Notes: generated from the letters alone by a model not told the origin. 64,000 nt of DNA from an uncultured Piscirickettsiaceae bacterium (GCA_913061075.1 CAJXSK010000001.1:62001-126000); one strand, 5' to 3'. Shown: positions 25,685-35,252, counted from the stretch's first letter. Program-made: numbers and translations.

Positions 25685-26302
25685 TCAGTTCATTAATTCC
25701 CACAGGATGCGATAGCAATACTTCACTACATCATGCTCGTCTTTATCTGGATTGAGCTTGCCATGCACGAGCATGTTTCGTACCTGATATATAATTTCAA
25801 ACAATCCAGCGAAGCAATGTTGTCGATTGCTTGAAATGAAAAGTTGATCAAGCTTGATGACATCAGCTTCGTCATTGGCATGAACGGAGCCATCCTGATT
25901 GATTCGTGGTGATTTTATTAGGTCAATCGGATTATCTTTATCCTGATAATCTACGATTGCGCTACGTAGAGAACATGATGAAACTCTCTCAGGCTCAAGG
26001 TTTGCACGGTCTAGCGCATAATGAAGCAATTCAAGGTCAGTTCGAAAGGCAATGCCCTCCTTTCCGACCTTATCAATCAACTCTTCAAACTTTTTATAGA
26101 AATGATTTCTGCCACTCGTATCGTCTTTGAGCTTATTAATAAAGTCGCGATCTGAAGCCCCATTTGTTCCCGGATGGAGATCATTCAAATCTGAATAATG
26201 TGACATGTACCATGAGTTACAAGCCAGCCATAGCGATATGAATGGTGAGAAATAATCTATCGCGGATTTCTCCATCCACTCCTTTTTATAGTCAGCAGGC
26301 AT
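25685..26302 (-). CDS. HEPN-like protein, third gene of the restriction operon
   Basis: 205 residues, mostly helical, with no named family recognised. The C-terminal part holds FEIIYQVRNMLVHGKLNPDKDEHDVVKYCYRILWELM, where RNMLVH (Arg about 175, His about 180) is the R-x4-H catalytic motif of HEPN ribonucleases, placed in the expected last helix pair. HEPN proteins occur as toxins and as parts of RM, Abi and CRISPR systems. The ATG is two bases after the specificity-gene stop and the GGAGGTCTAAGG ribosome binding site lies inside that stop region, so it is firmly in the operon. RNase activity and an anti-phage role are inferences. Confidence 0.65.
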   Translation of the reverse strand: MPADYKKEWMEKSAIDYFSPFISLWLACNSWYMSHYSDLNDLHPGTNGASDRDFINKLKDDTSGRNHFYKKFEELIDKVGKEGIAFRTDLELLHYALDRANLEPERVSSCSLRSAIVDYQDKDNPIDLIKSPRINQDGSVHANDEADVIKLDQLFISSNRQHCFAGLFEIIYQVRNMLVHGKLNPDKDEHDVVKYCYRILWELMN

Positions 26303-26304
26303 CC

Positions 26305-27696
26305 TTAGACCTCCGCCTGATCTTTTAGCCAGGCATTCGCTGATTTTTCGTCCTTATCAATAGCAATTTCAACAGCACGCTTGGCGCAATCCAGCAAATG
26401 TTTGTATTGCTTTCGAAAGCTGAATGATTCGGTGACTTTTTCCTGGATTTTAGTTTGTTTGGACTCAGGGATAAGGGGTATAGGTAAGTTTAAAATGTCG
26501 TTGTCAACTATGACTGGATATGATGTCCCTGTGTTTGGCTTTAGTGACCATGCTAAAAGTGGCTTCGAATGAAGGAAAGCAAGGAGTGTTTCTTTGTTAA
26601 TTCGGTCATTTTCGTGAAGCACAGTGAATGCACCGCTTCCTACATATCCACTTTCCTCAACAATAGTTATTGCACCTCTGTATGTCCTGACTTTCGAAAC
26701 AATTACGTCGCCCTTCTTCAATGCTCTTTTGGCATTGGCTGGCAATTCTTCACCTAAAACCTCATTTGGAATGATTTCTCCATTTGAAACATTAACGCTG
26801 CCAATTTCCACGTACTGATAAACTTTCTTATCATCAATTTTAAAAGTGCTCTTGTTCTGCTTAAACTCTTCGCCAATAGTTGAATAGCCACCAGAATACT
26901 CTTTTATTGCTTGTTCAATCTCCTCATACTTTGGCTGGAAGTATTCAGCGTCAACGCGTTCGGACTGTTCAGTATCTGAATAGCTTTTGACAAAGAAGAG
27001 TTGATGCTTTGGTTGCCAATGGTCTAAGCCGATCTCAGAAAGCAAAATATCCTGCGACTCGACGAATGATGCAGCTGATTTTCTCAGAATGTCTTTTGCT
27101 GTTTTTACTAGATATTCTACCTTCGATTGAAAATCTTCGCTAAAGATAGGAACCGGAACCGTTTTTATATCAAAAAGGTTTATACCGGGTTGTGCCGCAC
27201 CTCTCTGACCCCTGCGAACTAGACCGTGACCAACATCGCATGATAAATACGTCAACAGGTACCAGACATTTATTTTGGCATTTCGAATCAATGTGCTTTT
27301 GCAGCTAAATATTGAAGGAATATCTTCACTGCTGACAATCGCTGCTTTACCGAAATTCATACCAACAACTGTAAGAAGAATGTCATTTTCTTTCAGATGA
27401 AACTGTGGCAATTCATCAAACAGTCCTCCTTCAATAAACACAGGATCAGCGTCAACGACAAAAGGTGTTTGTATGTCTTTTCCCCTGATATAACGCTTTC
27501 CGCTATTTTCATCATATCGCTCAGCTGTTACCGTAGAGCCGAAAGGCCCAGCAATAAGACCACAAAGGTTTCCAAGGAATTCATGATTATGATTGAGAAC
27601 TGCATCTTCTTTTCTCAAGTTTTCAGGGCTGTAGTATTCTGAGTCAATTCTGAATTCAGCGTTCAATTCACTTTTTCTAACAGCTGAAATCAGCAT
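26305..27696 (-). CDS. Restriction-modification specificity subunit (HsdS / BcgI-B-like)
   Basis: About 463 residues with two target-recognition domains in tandem. The first half has FLGNLCGLIAGPFGSTVTAERYDENSGKRYIRGKDIQ, DILLTVVGMNFGKAAIV and GINLFDIKTVPVPIF. The second repeats the pattern with KVYQYVEIGSVN, KKGDVIVSKVRTYRGAITIV and VDNDILNLPIPLIP, each half followed by a helical spacer. I prefer ATG 27696 to the track start 27714: GGAGGG lies eight bases upstream and it starts just after the methylase stop. It determines the bipartite DNA target for the methylase-nuclease encoded upstream. Confidence 0.88.
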   Translation of the reverse strand: MLISAVRKSELNAEFRIDSEYYSPENLRKEDAVLNHNHEFLGNLCGLIAGPFGSTVTAERYDENSGKRYIRGKDIQTPFVVDADPVFIEGGLFDELPQFHLKENDILLTVVGMNFGKAAIVSSEDIPSIFSCKSTLIRNAKINVWYLLTYLSCDVGHGLVRRGQRGAAQPGINLFDIKTVPVPIFSEDFQSKVEYLVKTAKDILRKSAASFVESQDILLSEIGLDHWQPKHQLFFVKSYSDTEQSERVDAEYFQPKYEEIEQAIKEYSGGYSTIGEEFKQNKSTFKIDDKKVYQYVEIGSVNVSNGEIIPNEVLGEELPANAKRALKKGDVIVSKVRTYRGAITIVEESGYVGSGAFTVLHENDRINKETLLAFLHSKPLLAWSLKPNTGTSYPVIVDNDILNLPIPLIPESKQTKIQEKVTESFSFRKQYKHLLDCAKRAVEIAIDKDEKSANAWLKDQAEV

Positions 27697-27698
27697 TC

Positions 27699-29762
27699 TT
27701 AACCCTCCAACCAAAACGACAAATTCTCGACTTTAGCCCAGTCAATAAATGCTTCCGTAATACCATCAGGTAATTCTCCGCCGTGGTTGTGCAGGTCATG
27801 GTCAACAATCAAATGTCCATTTTTATCCAACTTATATTGGCCGTTACCGTTTTTGACATAGATATAATCGCCGGAGTTGTCTTTACCGCCTTTTTGGCTG
27901 ACAGCGAAAAAGATAGGGTAATCCTCCACTTTCGGGCAAAGCTCGTCATGCCACTTTTGTACAAACAACACACTGGTTTTGGTGCCAGTGTGGGGCTTGA
28001 AAGTATTGCCATGCAGTCCTACCACGGCAAGGATACGGCCATGCTGGGCGATAAATTCACGTATATTCTTGTCTGAAGCGTTGTTAAAGCGACCTTGTGG
28101 TAGAACAATCGCCATGCGGCCACCCGGCTTGAGAAAGTCCAGGTTTCTTTCAATAAATAGAATATCACGCCCGACTTTGCTTTGTGCCTTGCCGTTACCC
28201 TTAAAGCCTAATTCATACTGGTGCAGGATGCGGCTTTCTTTGATGTCTCCTGCAAAGGGAGGATTTGCCATCAAAATATCGAAGTCGAAATTTTTGTTTT
28301 CGTCCTTGTCGCTTCTAAGTTTTTTCAGACGGTCAAAACCTTTGCCGTAGGTATTAATCCACTTTGGATCTTTTTCGGTCTTGTCACACCAACGCTCAAA
28401 ATCCAGCGTATTGAGATGCAGAACATTGGTTTCACCATCACCCGCGATCAGGTTGAGGGTACGAGCAACTCGCACAGTTTTTTCGTCAAAGTCGATTCCA
28501 AACACCTTGAGTACATGCTGTTTTTCTTCGTCAGGAATTTCAGCGTTGGTGAACAAATGTCCGGTGAGTTTGAAAATCGTATGCACCGGAAACCCACAGC
28601 TACCGGATGCTGTGTCAATCATGTATTCCCCGCGCGTGGGATTGAGCATCTGCACGCACATATCAATGACGTGGCGCGGTGTGAAATATTGGCCTTTTTC
28701 CCCTTTGGAGGATTTATTGACCAGATACTCAAAAGCCTCATCGACCACCAGCAAGTTTGAATTGAATAGCTTTACATCCTGCAAGCTGGAAACACATACA
28801 GATAAATGGCTGTCGGAAAGTTCAAAAGACGCCCCTTCGGGAAATACGCCATGCCACTGGTTTTTTGCCTCGTTAAACAACTCCTGAATTTTCTTTTTTA
28901 ATTCAGAATCGGTTTGGCCGGTATTTCTGAACTCCATAACACGAAATTTCTTGTCGTTAAGTGTTTCAAGGCATCCTTTTAGTTTTTCGTAATCGCCCCT
29001 TTCTTCCTCATCCAAATTCTGGTCAATATGATATTCAATAATATCCTTATCTTTTTTGCTGCCGAATTCATCATAGAGTTTAGTGAAAATGAGCTTGAAT
29101 ACTTCTTCGAATACATCCACGCCAGCATTGGCGAGAACCTCATCTTCCATTTCCAAAATGATGTCTTTCAATGACTTTCGTTCATTGGCGATTTTGTCTT
29201 TGATAATTAGGTCGCGCAGGGTGAAGCGCTCGCTCAGTATGTCTTTGAGCGTTAGATTCTCTTTTGGAATGTCCGTGATGTCTTCAAAATAATTTGGATC
29301 TTTGCGGTGGTAGTGAGATATTTTCTCGCCATTTGTCCATACGCCAATGGGCGCACCCGTTGCGTTGCAATAGGAGCGAAGTTGATTTTTTCCATCTTTA
29401 AGTTTGGGCTTTTTTAGTTCAACGACGACATAAGGGGTATCAGTACGGTCCTTGTCAAAAATGACAATATCCGCGCTTTTCTTCTCGCGCCCAAAGGTAA
29501 CTGCATATTCAAAGGCAAGGCGCTTTTTCGGGTAACCGTACTGCTCTATTAACCTTGTTGCGTATAGCTGCCTGACCACCTCTTCAGGCTTAAGTTGAAT
29601 ATCTTTATCTCTAACGACGCATTTTATGAAAGGAGTATCTTTACCTCTGGTTTCCTTGATAATAACTTTTTGCCGTAAATCTTCAATTTCCTCATCCGAG
29701 AACAGCGATAAATTGTAGTTGCTATCTTTTAGGATGGATTGAAAAATGTCTGTTTTTATCAT
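27699..29762 (-). CDS. N6-adenine DNA methylase fused to an N-terminal restriction nuclease domain (BcgI-A-like)
   Basis: 687 residues. About 60-150 form a PD-(D/E)xK domain like the HsdR N-terminus: EYAVTFGREKKSADIVIFDKDRTDTPYVVVELKKPK, with Asp about 98 and ExK about 115-117. The methylase part has GEKGQYFTPRHVIDMCVQML, the SAM motif DTASGSCGF (about 384) and the catalytic NPPF (501-504). No helicase or translocase motor is encoded in this operon. Nuclease plus methylase in one chain with a separate S subunit is the layout of type IIB enzymes such as BcgI, which cut on both sides of a bipartite site. Cutting ability is inferred. GGAG and AAGAAG precede the ATG. Confidence 0.85.
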   Translation of the reverse strand: MIKTDIFQSILKDSNYNLSLFSDEEIEDLRQKVIIKETRGKDTPFIKCVVRDKDIQLKPEEVVRQLYATRLIEQYGYPKKRLAFEYAVTFGREKKSADIVIFDKDRTDTPYVVVELKKPKLKDGKNQLRSYCNATGAPIGVWTNGEKISHYHRKDPNYFEDITDIPKENLTLKDILSERFTLRDLIIKDKIANERKSLKDIILEMEDEVLANAGVDVFEEVFKLIFTKLYDEFGSKKDKDIIEYHIDQNLDEEERGDYEKLKGCLETLNDKKFRVMEFRNTGQTDSELKKKIQELFNEAKNQWHGVFPEGASFELSDSHLSVCVSSLQDVKLFNSNLLVVDEAFEYLVNKSSKGEKGQYFTPRHVIDMCVQMLNPTRGEYMIDTASGSCGFPVHTIFKLTGHLFTNAEIPDEEKQHVLKVFGIDFDEKTVRVARTLNLIAGDGETNVLHLNTLDFERWCDKTEKDPKWINTYGKGFDRLKKLRSDKDENKNFDFDILMANPPFAGDIKESRILHQYELGFKGNGKAQSKVGRDILFIERNLDFLKPGGRMAIVLPQGRFNNASDKNIREFIAQHGRILAVVGLHGNTFKPHTGTKTSVLFVQKWHDELCPKVEDYPIFFAVSQKGGKDNSGDYIYVKNGNGQYKLDKNGHLIVDHDLHNHGGELPDGITEAFIDWAKVENLSFWLEG

Positions 29763-29823
29763 TACTTCTTATATCTCCGTTTCATAATTTTTTACGACTT
29801 GCACGGTGGTTGGTTTGCAAATA

Positions 29824-29984
29824 TAACGTTCCGTGTTGTCGGGAAAGCTTCCCGTGTAATTGGTGAGTCCGAAGGCTTATCATATTATACGGGAAGCTTT
29901 CCTGACGAACCGTCTTGTTAGTAGGACGCGTAGCGGATTACTAACACGATGGTTTGGCAGGGCATCCGACAACACGGAACGTTA
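29824..29984. repeat. 161-bp multi-branched palindromic element
   Basis: Perfect 19-bp outer arms (TAACGTTCCGTGTTGTCGG at 29824-29842, complement at 29966-29984) enclose two further hairpins. One is 29842-29860 with 29884-29902 (19 bp, one mismatch), the other 29908-29923 with 29939-29954 (16 bp, two mismatches). The folded strand would be a three-way junction. It may be a MITE-like insertion or a very long attC-like site. ORF 29739-29921 overlaps it and is not a gene. The 451-base gap 29763-30213 holds this element, two more hairpins and the integrase promoter region. Confidence 0.7.
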
Positions 29985-30020
29985 AAAGGGCACTGAGCCA
30001 GAGCGAAGTGTCCTTTTAAC
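29981..30020. repeat. Hairpin adjoining the palindromic element
   Basis: GTTAAAAGGGCACT pairs with AGTGTCCTTTTAAC (14 bp, one G/T-type mismatch) around a 12-base loop. Its left arm shares four bases with the outer arm of the larger element. Confidence 0.6.
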
Positions 30021-30025
30021 AGCCT

Positions 30026-30052
30026 GATATACAGGACACTGTCCTATATATC
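30026..30052. repeat. Hairpin/operator-like palindrome upstream of the integrase
   Basis: GATATACAGGAC and GTCCTATATATC form a 12-bp arm pair (one mismatch) with a three-base centre. The core AGGACAcTGTCCT is a perfect odd palindrome and could bind a dimeric regulator. It does not fit the CTG-N10-CAG LexA box. Confidence 0.45.
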
Positions 30053-30213
30053 AATATTATAAGGAATCCCTGTTTTATAACTTCCTTGTTTGTGGTTCTC
30101 ATGTAACTCATTGTATTTTCGATAAATAAAAAGTCTATTGACTTGGTTTTCATTGTTAACCAGGATTCCATCCTAGTCATTTTATAAATTTATAGACTCG
30201 AAAAGGATATTCA

Positions 30214-31200
30214 ATGTCTAAATCACCTTTTTTATCTTCTGTGGAAGAGTATATGACGGTACGTCGTTATAGTAAACGTACCATTAAAAGTTACTTATAC
30301 TGGATTCGAAGTTATATTCTTTATCATAAGAAAGCTCACCCAAAGGAGTTACATGCAAAGCACGTTGAAGATTTTTTAACGTATCTTTCAGTCAAGCGTA
30401 AGGTTTCTAGCAGCACGCAAAAAATAGCGTTGAATGCCTTGGCATTTTTGTACAACAAGTTTTTTGAACAGCCCTTGGGTAACTTATCTGAGTTTAATCG
30501 AGTAAAAAGACAACCAAGGCTCCCAACTGTGTTAACTGAAGGTGAGGTTATGAACCTATTGCATAATCTTGATCCAGTTTATAAATTACCGGTAGGTCTG
30601 TTATATGGTTCTGGTTTGCGGTTAATGGAATGTGTGCGTTTGAGAGTTAATGATGTTGATTTAGATTTAAAGCAAGTTCGTGTTTGGAATGGCAAAGGAG
30701 CTAAGCATCGGCTGTCGACTTTAGCGGTTGAACTGGCTCATGGGATTAAGCGTCAAATTCAAAAAGTTGAGGGCTACTTAGAAGAAGACTTGCAAAAAGA
30801 GTAATACAGTGGGGTGTGGTTGCCTGATGCGCTAGATCGAAAATATAAAAATGCTAATAAATCACTTGGCTGGCAATATTTATTTCCATCTGTAAAGTTA
30901 AGTGTCGATCCGAGCAGTGGCTTGGTTCGTCGTCATCACATAGATGAAACCGGTATTAATAAGGCTCTTAAACGAGCTGCTTTAAAGACTAGTATTAGGA
31001 AACAAGTCAGCTCTCATACGTTGAGGCATTCTTTTGCTACACACCTTTTACAAAATGGCGCTGATATTAGAACGGTGCAACAGCAGCTAGGGCATAGTGA
31101 TGTAAAGACGACTGAAATTTATACACATGTGCTTAAGCAAGGTGCTGATGGTGTTAAGAGTCCTTTAAGTCGTTTGATAGGTAAGGATGATATTGATTAG
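30214..31200 (+). pseudogene. intI: Integron integrase gene interrupted by one in-frame stop codon
   Basis: Two track ORFs (30214-30804 and 30814-31200) are in the same frame and together form one tyrosine recombinase of about 328 codons. It has an N-terminal SAM-like DNA-binding domain, YGSGLRLMECVRLRVNDVDL with the first catalytic Arg, and [41 protein letters not shown] with the remaining His/Arg/His/Tyr. The insert [25 protein letters not shown]...RRHHIDET is the IntI-specific region, so this is not a phage integrase. Codon 197 is TAA, where relatives have a residue before YxGVxLP; a CAA-to-TAA change would explain it. AAAGGA precedes the ATG. It diverges from the cassettes, as integrases do. 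Confidence 0.88.
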
Positions 31201-31282
31201 CGAGTTTTGTTCTATTACGTCTTTTAAAATCAAAGGGGCCAGCCAACTTAATCCAACATAACCCCTTTGAGTTAATTTAATC

Positions 31283-32950
31283 CTACCCAGCCAATTTTTT
31301 ATACTTAATCCGTCTAGGTTGGTCTGCTTCAGCACCCAGTCGACGCTTTAAATCGGCTTCGTAATCTTCATAGTTACCTTCAAACCATACCACATTGCTG
31401 TCGCCTTCAAATGCTAGCATGTGGGTGGCAATTCTGTCTAAGAACCAACGATCATGCGAAATAACCACGGCGCAACCGGGGAAGCTGAGTAGGGCTTCTT
31501 CTAAGGCGCGGAGGGTTTCAATGTCTAGGTCGTTGGTGGGTTCATCCAGTAGTAAGACGTTGCCGCCTTCTTTAAGTACTTTGGCTAAATGCACGCGATT
31601 ACGTTCACCACCGGACAGGTCGCCCATGCGTTTTTGTTGGTCTGAACCTTTAAAGTTGAAGCGGCCAACGTAGGCGCGTGAAGGGGTTTCGTAGGTGCCA
31701 ACGGTTATTACATCGTTGCCTTCGGAAATTTCTTCGAATACGGTTTTGTTGTCATCTAGGCCTTCGCGTGACTGGTCTACGTAGGCGAGCTTAACGGTTT
31801 CGCCTATTTTAATCTCACCGCCACCGGTTTCTTCTAGCCCGCCCATCATTTTAAACAGGGTGGATTTACCCGCGCCGTTGGCACCGATAATGCCGACGAT
31901 GCCGCCTTGCGGCAGGTTGAAGTTTAGGTTGTCGAACAACACACGGTCGCCAAAGGCTTTGCTGACGTTAACGGCTTCTATTACCGAGTCACCCAAGCGT
32001 GGGCCGGGTGGTATGTAAATTTCCTGGGTTTCACTGCGCTTCTGGAAGTCTTTAGATTGCAGTTCATCAAACCGTGCCATCCGCGCTTTGCTTTTAGCAT
32101 GGCGGCCTTTGGGGTTTGAGCGCACCCATTCCAGTTCTTTTTTAATGGAACGTTGTTGTGAGGCTTCGGCTTTTTGTTCTTGCTCTAAACGCGCGTCTTT
32201 TTGTTCTAACCACGATGAATAATTGCCTTCCCACGGAATGCCGCGTCCGCGATCAAGCTCTAGAATCCAACCCGCAACATTATCTAAGAAGTACCGATCA
32301 TGGGTTACGGCAACAACGGTGCCGGTAAAGTCGTGCAGGAAGCGTTCTAACCACGCGACGGATTCCGCGTCTAAGTGGTTGGTCGGTTCATCCAGCAGTA
32401 ACATGTCGGGTTTTGAGAGCAGTAATTTACACAGCGCTACGCGGCGTTTTTCACCACCGGATAGTTTGCTTACATCGGCATCCCAAGGCGGTAGGCGAAG
32501 CGCATCGGCGGCAATTTCCATGGTGCGGTCGGTGTCGTGGCCATCGCCTGCTTGAAGTATGTTTTCTAATTCGGCTTGTTTTTTTGCTAATGCATCAAAG
32601 TCGGCATCGGGTTCTGCGTAGGCGGCGTATACGGCATCCAGTTCGGCTTGAGCATTGGTGAAATCGCCTAATGCTTCTTCAATATTACCGCGAACGTCTT
32701 TGCTTTCGTCCAGCTGGGGTTCTTGCGATAAGTAACCAATTTTAATGCCGGGTTGTGGTCGTGCTTCGCCTTCTATATCGGTATCTAATCCCGCCATAAT
32801 TTTAAGTAGGGTAGATTTGCCGGAACCGTTTAAACCCAATACGCCAATTTTTGCACCGGGGTAAAAAGATAAATAAATGTCGGTGAGGATTTTGCGCTTA
32901 GGAGGAACGATTTTACTAACACCGTTCATGGTAAAGATGTATTGAGCCAT
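31283..32950 (-). CDS. ettA: Energy-dependent translational throttle protein EttA (ABC-F)
   Basis: 555 residues with two ABC ATPase domains and no membrane part. Domain 1 has [16 protein letters not shown] (about 39-54) and [32 protein letters not shown]; domain 2 has [16 protein letters not shown] and [32 protein letters not shown]. The linker with [14 protein letters not shown] and the arm insert in domain 1 identify EttA among ABC-F proteins. It binds the ribosomal E site and gates the first steps of elongation according to the ADP/ATP ratio. The start [16 protein letters not shown] is typical of the family. It converges on the integrase remnant. Confidence 0.95.
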   Translation of the reverse strand: MAQYIFTMNGVSKIVPPKRKILTDIYLSFYPGAKIGVLGLNGSGKSTLLKIMAGLDTDIEGEARPQPGIKIGYLSQEPQLDESKDVRGNIEEALGDFTNAQAELDAVYAAYAEPDADFDALAKKQAELENILQAGDGHDTDRTMEIAADALRLPPWDADVSKLSGGEKRRVALCKLLLSKPDMLLLDEPTNHLDAESVAWLERFLHDFTGTVVAVTHDRYFLDNVAGWILELDRGRGIPWEGNYSSWLEQKDARLEQEQKAEASQQRSIKKELEWVRSNPKGRHAKSKARMARFDELQSKDFQKRSETQEIYIPPGPRLGDSVIEAVNVSKAFGDRVLFDNLNFNLPQGGIVGIIGANGAGKSTLFKMMGGLEETGGGEIKIGETVKLAYVDQSREGLDDNKTVFEEISEGNDVITVGTYETPSRAYVGRFNFKGSDQQKRMGDLSGGERNRVHLAKVLKEGGNVLLLDEPTNDLDIETLRALEEALLSFPGCAVVISHDRWFLDRIATHMLAFEGDSNVVWFEGNYEDYEADLKRRLGAEADQPRRIKYKKLAG

Positions 32951-33135
32951 TGGAATGTGTTTTGTGTTGATTAAATGATGGTGCTTAGTATTACTGAGGT
33001 TGGGTTTTATTTAAAGGTGTATTAGTAGGTTATGCTTTTTCGTAAGTTGTTCCGGTTTAATTAAATAGTGATTAAAGTTTCTGATATTTCGCTGCCGCGA
33101 GGGCGTTCATTTCTTTTGCTTCGCCAGCACCTAAA

Positions 33136-33337
33136 GGCATAAATCTCACTAAGCGATTAAAGAACAATCGCCAAGTGAGATTAAAAGTAACGAACCAAAG
33201 AAAAGGCGACCCCACTATCGCTTGCATCCCATTAAAGCTCCTTTGAATTGGGGTAGCGCTAAACTCGCTGCGCTCAAGCAACGCGTTACCTTATCCAATT
33301 CAAAGCAACTTTAACGGGCGCGATAGGAGGGGAGTTA
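33136..33337. repeat. Complex imperfect palindromic repeat upstream of glyA
   Basis: Two structures lie side by side. A nested hairpin pairs AATCTCACT (33142) with AGTGAGATT (33174) around GCGATT/AATCGC. Then an imperfect inverted repeat of about 45 bases (CCCCACTATCGC...CTTTGAATTGG at 33210-33251, complement at 33294-33332) encloses a GC-rich centre. ORF 33072-33281 (MLERSEFSATPIQRS...) is read from this repeat and I do not take it as a gene. The 536-base gap 32951-33486 otherwise shows only a weak TAAAAT (33432) before glyA. Confidence 0.6.
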
Positions 33338-33486
33338 AGTTCAAAATCACAATAAGCGCGATAAAGGGAAGGTTAAAAGTCGCTTCTTGTGTTTTTGAAT
33401 GCTTTTCTAGCGTGTTAGGCACTAGATGATGTAAAATTAGCGGTCTTAAATTAATCCACCATCTATAAAAAGCACGAGGCAACTTA

Positions 33487-34743
33487 ATGTATACAAAAAG
33501 CATGACTATTGAAGGGTTTGATGATGAGCTGTTGGCGTCTATTCAACAAGAAGAACAGCGTCAAGAAGATCATATTGAGCTGATTGCATCTGAAAACTAC
33601 GCGAGCCCGCGTGTTATGGAAGCGCAAGGTTCTATGCTGACGAATAAGTATGCCGAAGGTTACCCGGGTAAACGCTATTACGGCGGTTGTGAATACGTGG
33701 ATATTGCCGAGCAATTGGCGATTGACCGCGTTAAGCAATTATTCGGTGCGGATTATGCCAACGTGCAACCGCATTCTGGTTCGCAAGCGAACGCGGCCGT
33801 TTATTTAGCGTTGCTGCAAGCGGGCGATACCATTTTAGGCATGAGCTTGGCGCACGGTGGACATTTAACCCACGGTTCAAAAGTGAATTTTTCTGGCAAA
33901 TTGTTTAATGCGATTCAATACGGTTTGAATGATGCAACGGGCGAAGTGGATTACGACGAGATTCAAGCCTTAGCGACTGAGCATAAACCTAAAATGATTG
34001 TGGCTGGTTTCTCTGCGTATTCACGGGTGATGGATTGGCAAAAGTTTCGTGACATTGCGGATTCTGTTGGCGCGTATTTATTTGTTGATATGGCTCACGT
34101 TGCAGGTTTGGTTGCGGCTGGCGAATACCCAAGCCCAGTGAATATCGCAGACGTAACAACATCAACAACACACAAAACATTACGCGGCCCACGTGGCGGA
34201 CTTATTTTGGCTAAAGCCAATCCTGAGATTGAGAAAAAACTAAACTCAATGGTGTTCCCTGGTACGCAAGGTGGTCCACTTATGCACGTGATTGCGGCTA
34301 AAGCAGTGGCGTTTAAAGAAGCGTTATCACCAGAATTTACAGCGTATCAAAAACAAGTAAAAGTAAACGCGAGTGCGATGGCTGATGCGTTTATAGCACG
34401 CGGTTACAACATTGTGTCTGGCGGTACGGACAACCATTTATTCTTGGTTGATTTAATCGACAAGGGCTTAACCGGTAAAGCAGCAGAAGCGGCGTTGGAA
34501 GTGGCGAACATCACGACCAATAAAAACTCTGTGCCAAACGACCCACAATCTCCGTTTGTAACCAGTGGTATTCGCTTAGGTGCGCCAGCGATTACAACGC
34601 GTGGCTTTAACGAGCAAGACAGTAAAGACCTAGCGGGCTGGATGTGCGACATTTTGGATGATATTGAAAATGGTTCGGTTCAAGAAACAGTGAAACAAAA
34701 CGTGCTGGCCATTTGTAAACGTTTGCCTGTTTACGCAGACTAG
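33487..34743 (+). CDS. glyA: Serine hydroxymethyltransferase
   Basis: 418 residues, the normal length for this PLP enzyme, which interconverts serine and glycine with tetrahydrofolate. Landmarks: [23 protein letters not shown] (about 26-48), [33 protein letters not shown] and the PLP lysine in [19 protein letters not shown] (Lys about 231). [14 protein letters not shown] near the end is also typical. An ACGAGGC ribosome binding site precedes the first ATG. It is followed by nrdR at a gap of 11 bases, a gene order frequent in gammaproteobacteria that leads into the riboflavin genes. Confidence 0.97.
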   Translation: MYTKSMTIEGFDDELLASIQQEEQRQEDHIELIASENYASPRVMEAQGSMLTNKYAEGYPGKRYYGGCEYVDIAEQLAIDRVKQLFGADYANVQPHSGSQANAAVYLALLQAGDTILGMSLAHGGHLTHGSKVNFSGKLFNAIQYGLNDATGEVDYDEIQALATEHKPKMIVAGFSAYSRVMDWQKFRDIADSVGAYLFVDMAHVAGLVAAGEYPSPVNIADVTTSTTHKTLRGPRGGLILAKANPEIEKKLNSMVFPGTQGGPLMHVIAAKAVAFKEALSPEFTAYQKQVKVNASAMADAFIARGYNIVSGGTDNHLFLVDLIDKGLTGKAAEAALEVANITTNKNSVPNDPQSPFVTSGIRLGAPAITTRGFNEQDSKDLAGWMCDILDDIENGSVQETVKQNVLAICKRLPVYAD

Positions 34744-34754
34744 GGTTTAACAGC

Positions 34755-35252
34755 ATGCAATGCCCCTTATGTAACGACAGCGATACACGCGTTATTGACT
34801 CGCGCCTTGCGGGGGAAGGGGATAGTGTGCGTAGACGCCGTGAATGCCAAGCGTGCCGAGAACGGTTTACAACGTTCGAAACGGCCGAGTTAAATTTACC
34901 ACGCGTGATTAAAAGCGATGGCGTTCGTGAGCCGTTTTGGGAAGAAAAACTCAGTGCGGGTTTTCTTCGTTCGATAGAAAAACGGCCCGTGAAGAGTGAA
35001 GACATTGATGCGGCGATGAGTCGTATTAAGAAAAAGCTATTGTCCTTGGGTGAACGTGAAATTCCGTCCATGAGAATTGGTGAACTGGTGATGGAAGAGT
35101 TGCAAGATTTAGATCATGTGGCGTATGTGCGCTTTGCTTCGGTGTATAAAAGTTTTGAAGACATCAGTGAGTTTAGAGATGTGATTGATTCGCTTGAGAA
35201 GGGTGAAAAAAGCGAGCCATTAACGTTAACGTCAGTAGTCGTTAAAAAGTAA
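34755..35252 (+). CDS. nrdR: Transcriptional repressor NrdR
   Basis: 165 residues with the standard two-part NrdR structure: an N-terminal zinc ribbon ([18 protein letters not shown]...[17 protein letters not shown], Cys 3, 6 and about 31, 34) and an ATP-cone ([31 protein letters not shown] onward to about 140). It senses ATP/dATP and represses ribonucleotide reductase operons. It sits between glyA and ribD with short gaps (11 and 8 bases), so it is expressed with them. Confidence 0.97.
   Translation: MQCPLCNDSDTRVIDSRLAGEGDSVRRRRECQACRERFTTFETAELNLPRVIKSDGVREPFWEEKLSAGFLRSIEKRPVKSEDIDAAMSRIKKKLLSLGEREIPSMRIGELVMEELQDLDHVAYVRFASVYKSFEDISEFRDVIDSLEKGEKSEPLTLTSVVVKK

Noticed and set aside
28221-28887. 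Long plus-strand ORFs opposite the methylase gene
   Set aside because: They are antisense shadows; the minus-strand frame carries all methylase motifs.
26305-29762. Classical type I restriction system (hsdRMS)
   Set aside because: There is no helicase/translocase HsdR gene, and the nuclease domain sits on the methylase chain, so a type IIB layout fits better.
29739-29921. Plus-strand ORF of 60 residues near the restriction operon
   Set aside because: It overlaps the arms of the palindromic element and the methylase start; no ribosome binding site.
30021-30213. LexA box in front of the integrase
   Set aside because: No CTG-N10-CAG match was found; the palindrome AGGACAcTGTCCT has different spacing. 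SOS control is therefore not supported by sequence.
33072-33281. Track ORF MLERSEFSATPIQRS, 69 residues
   Set aside because: It lies almost wholly in palindromic repeat DNA and reads like a repeat-derived spurious protein.
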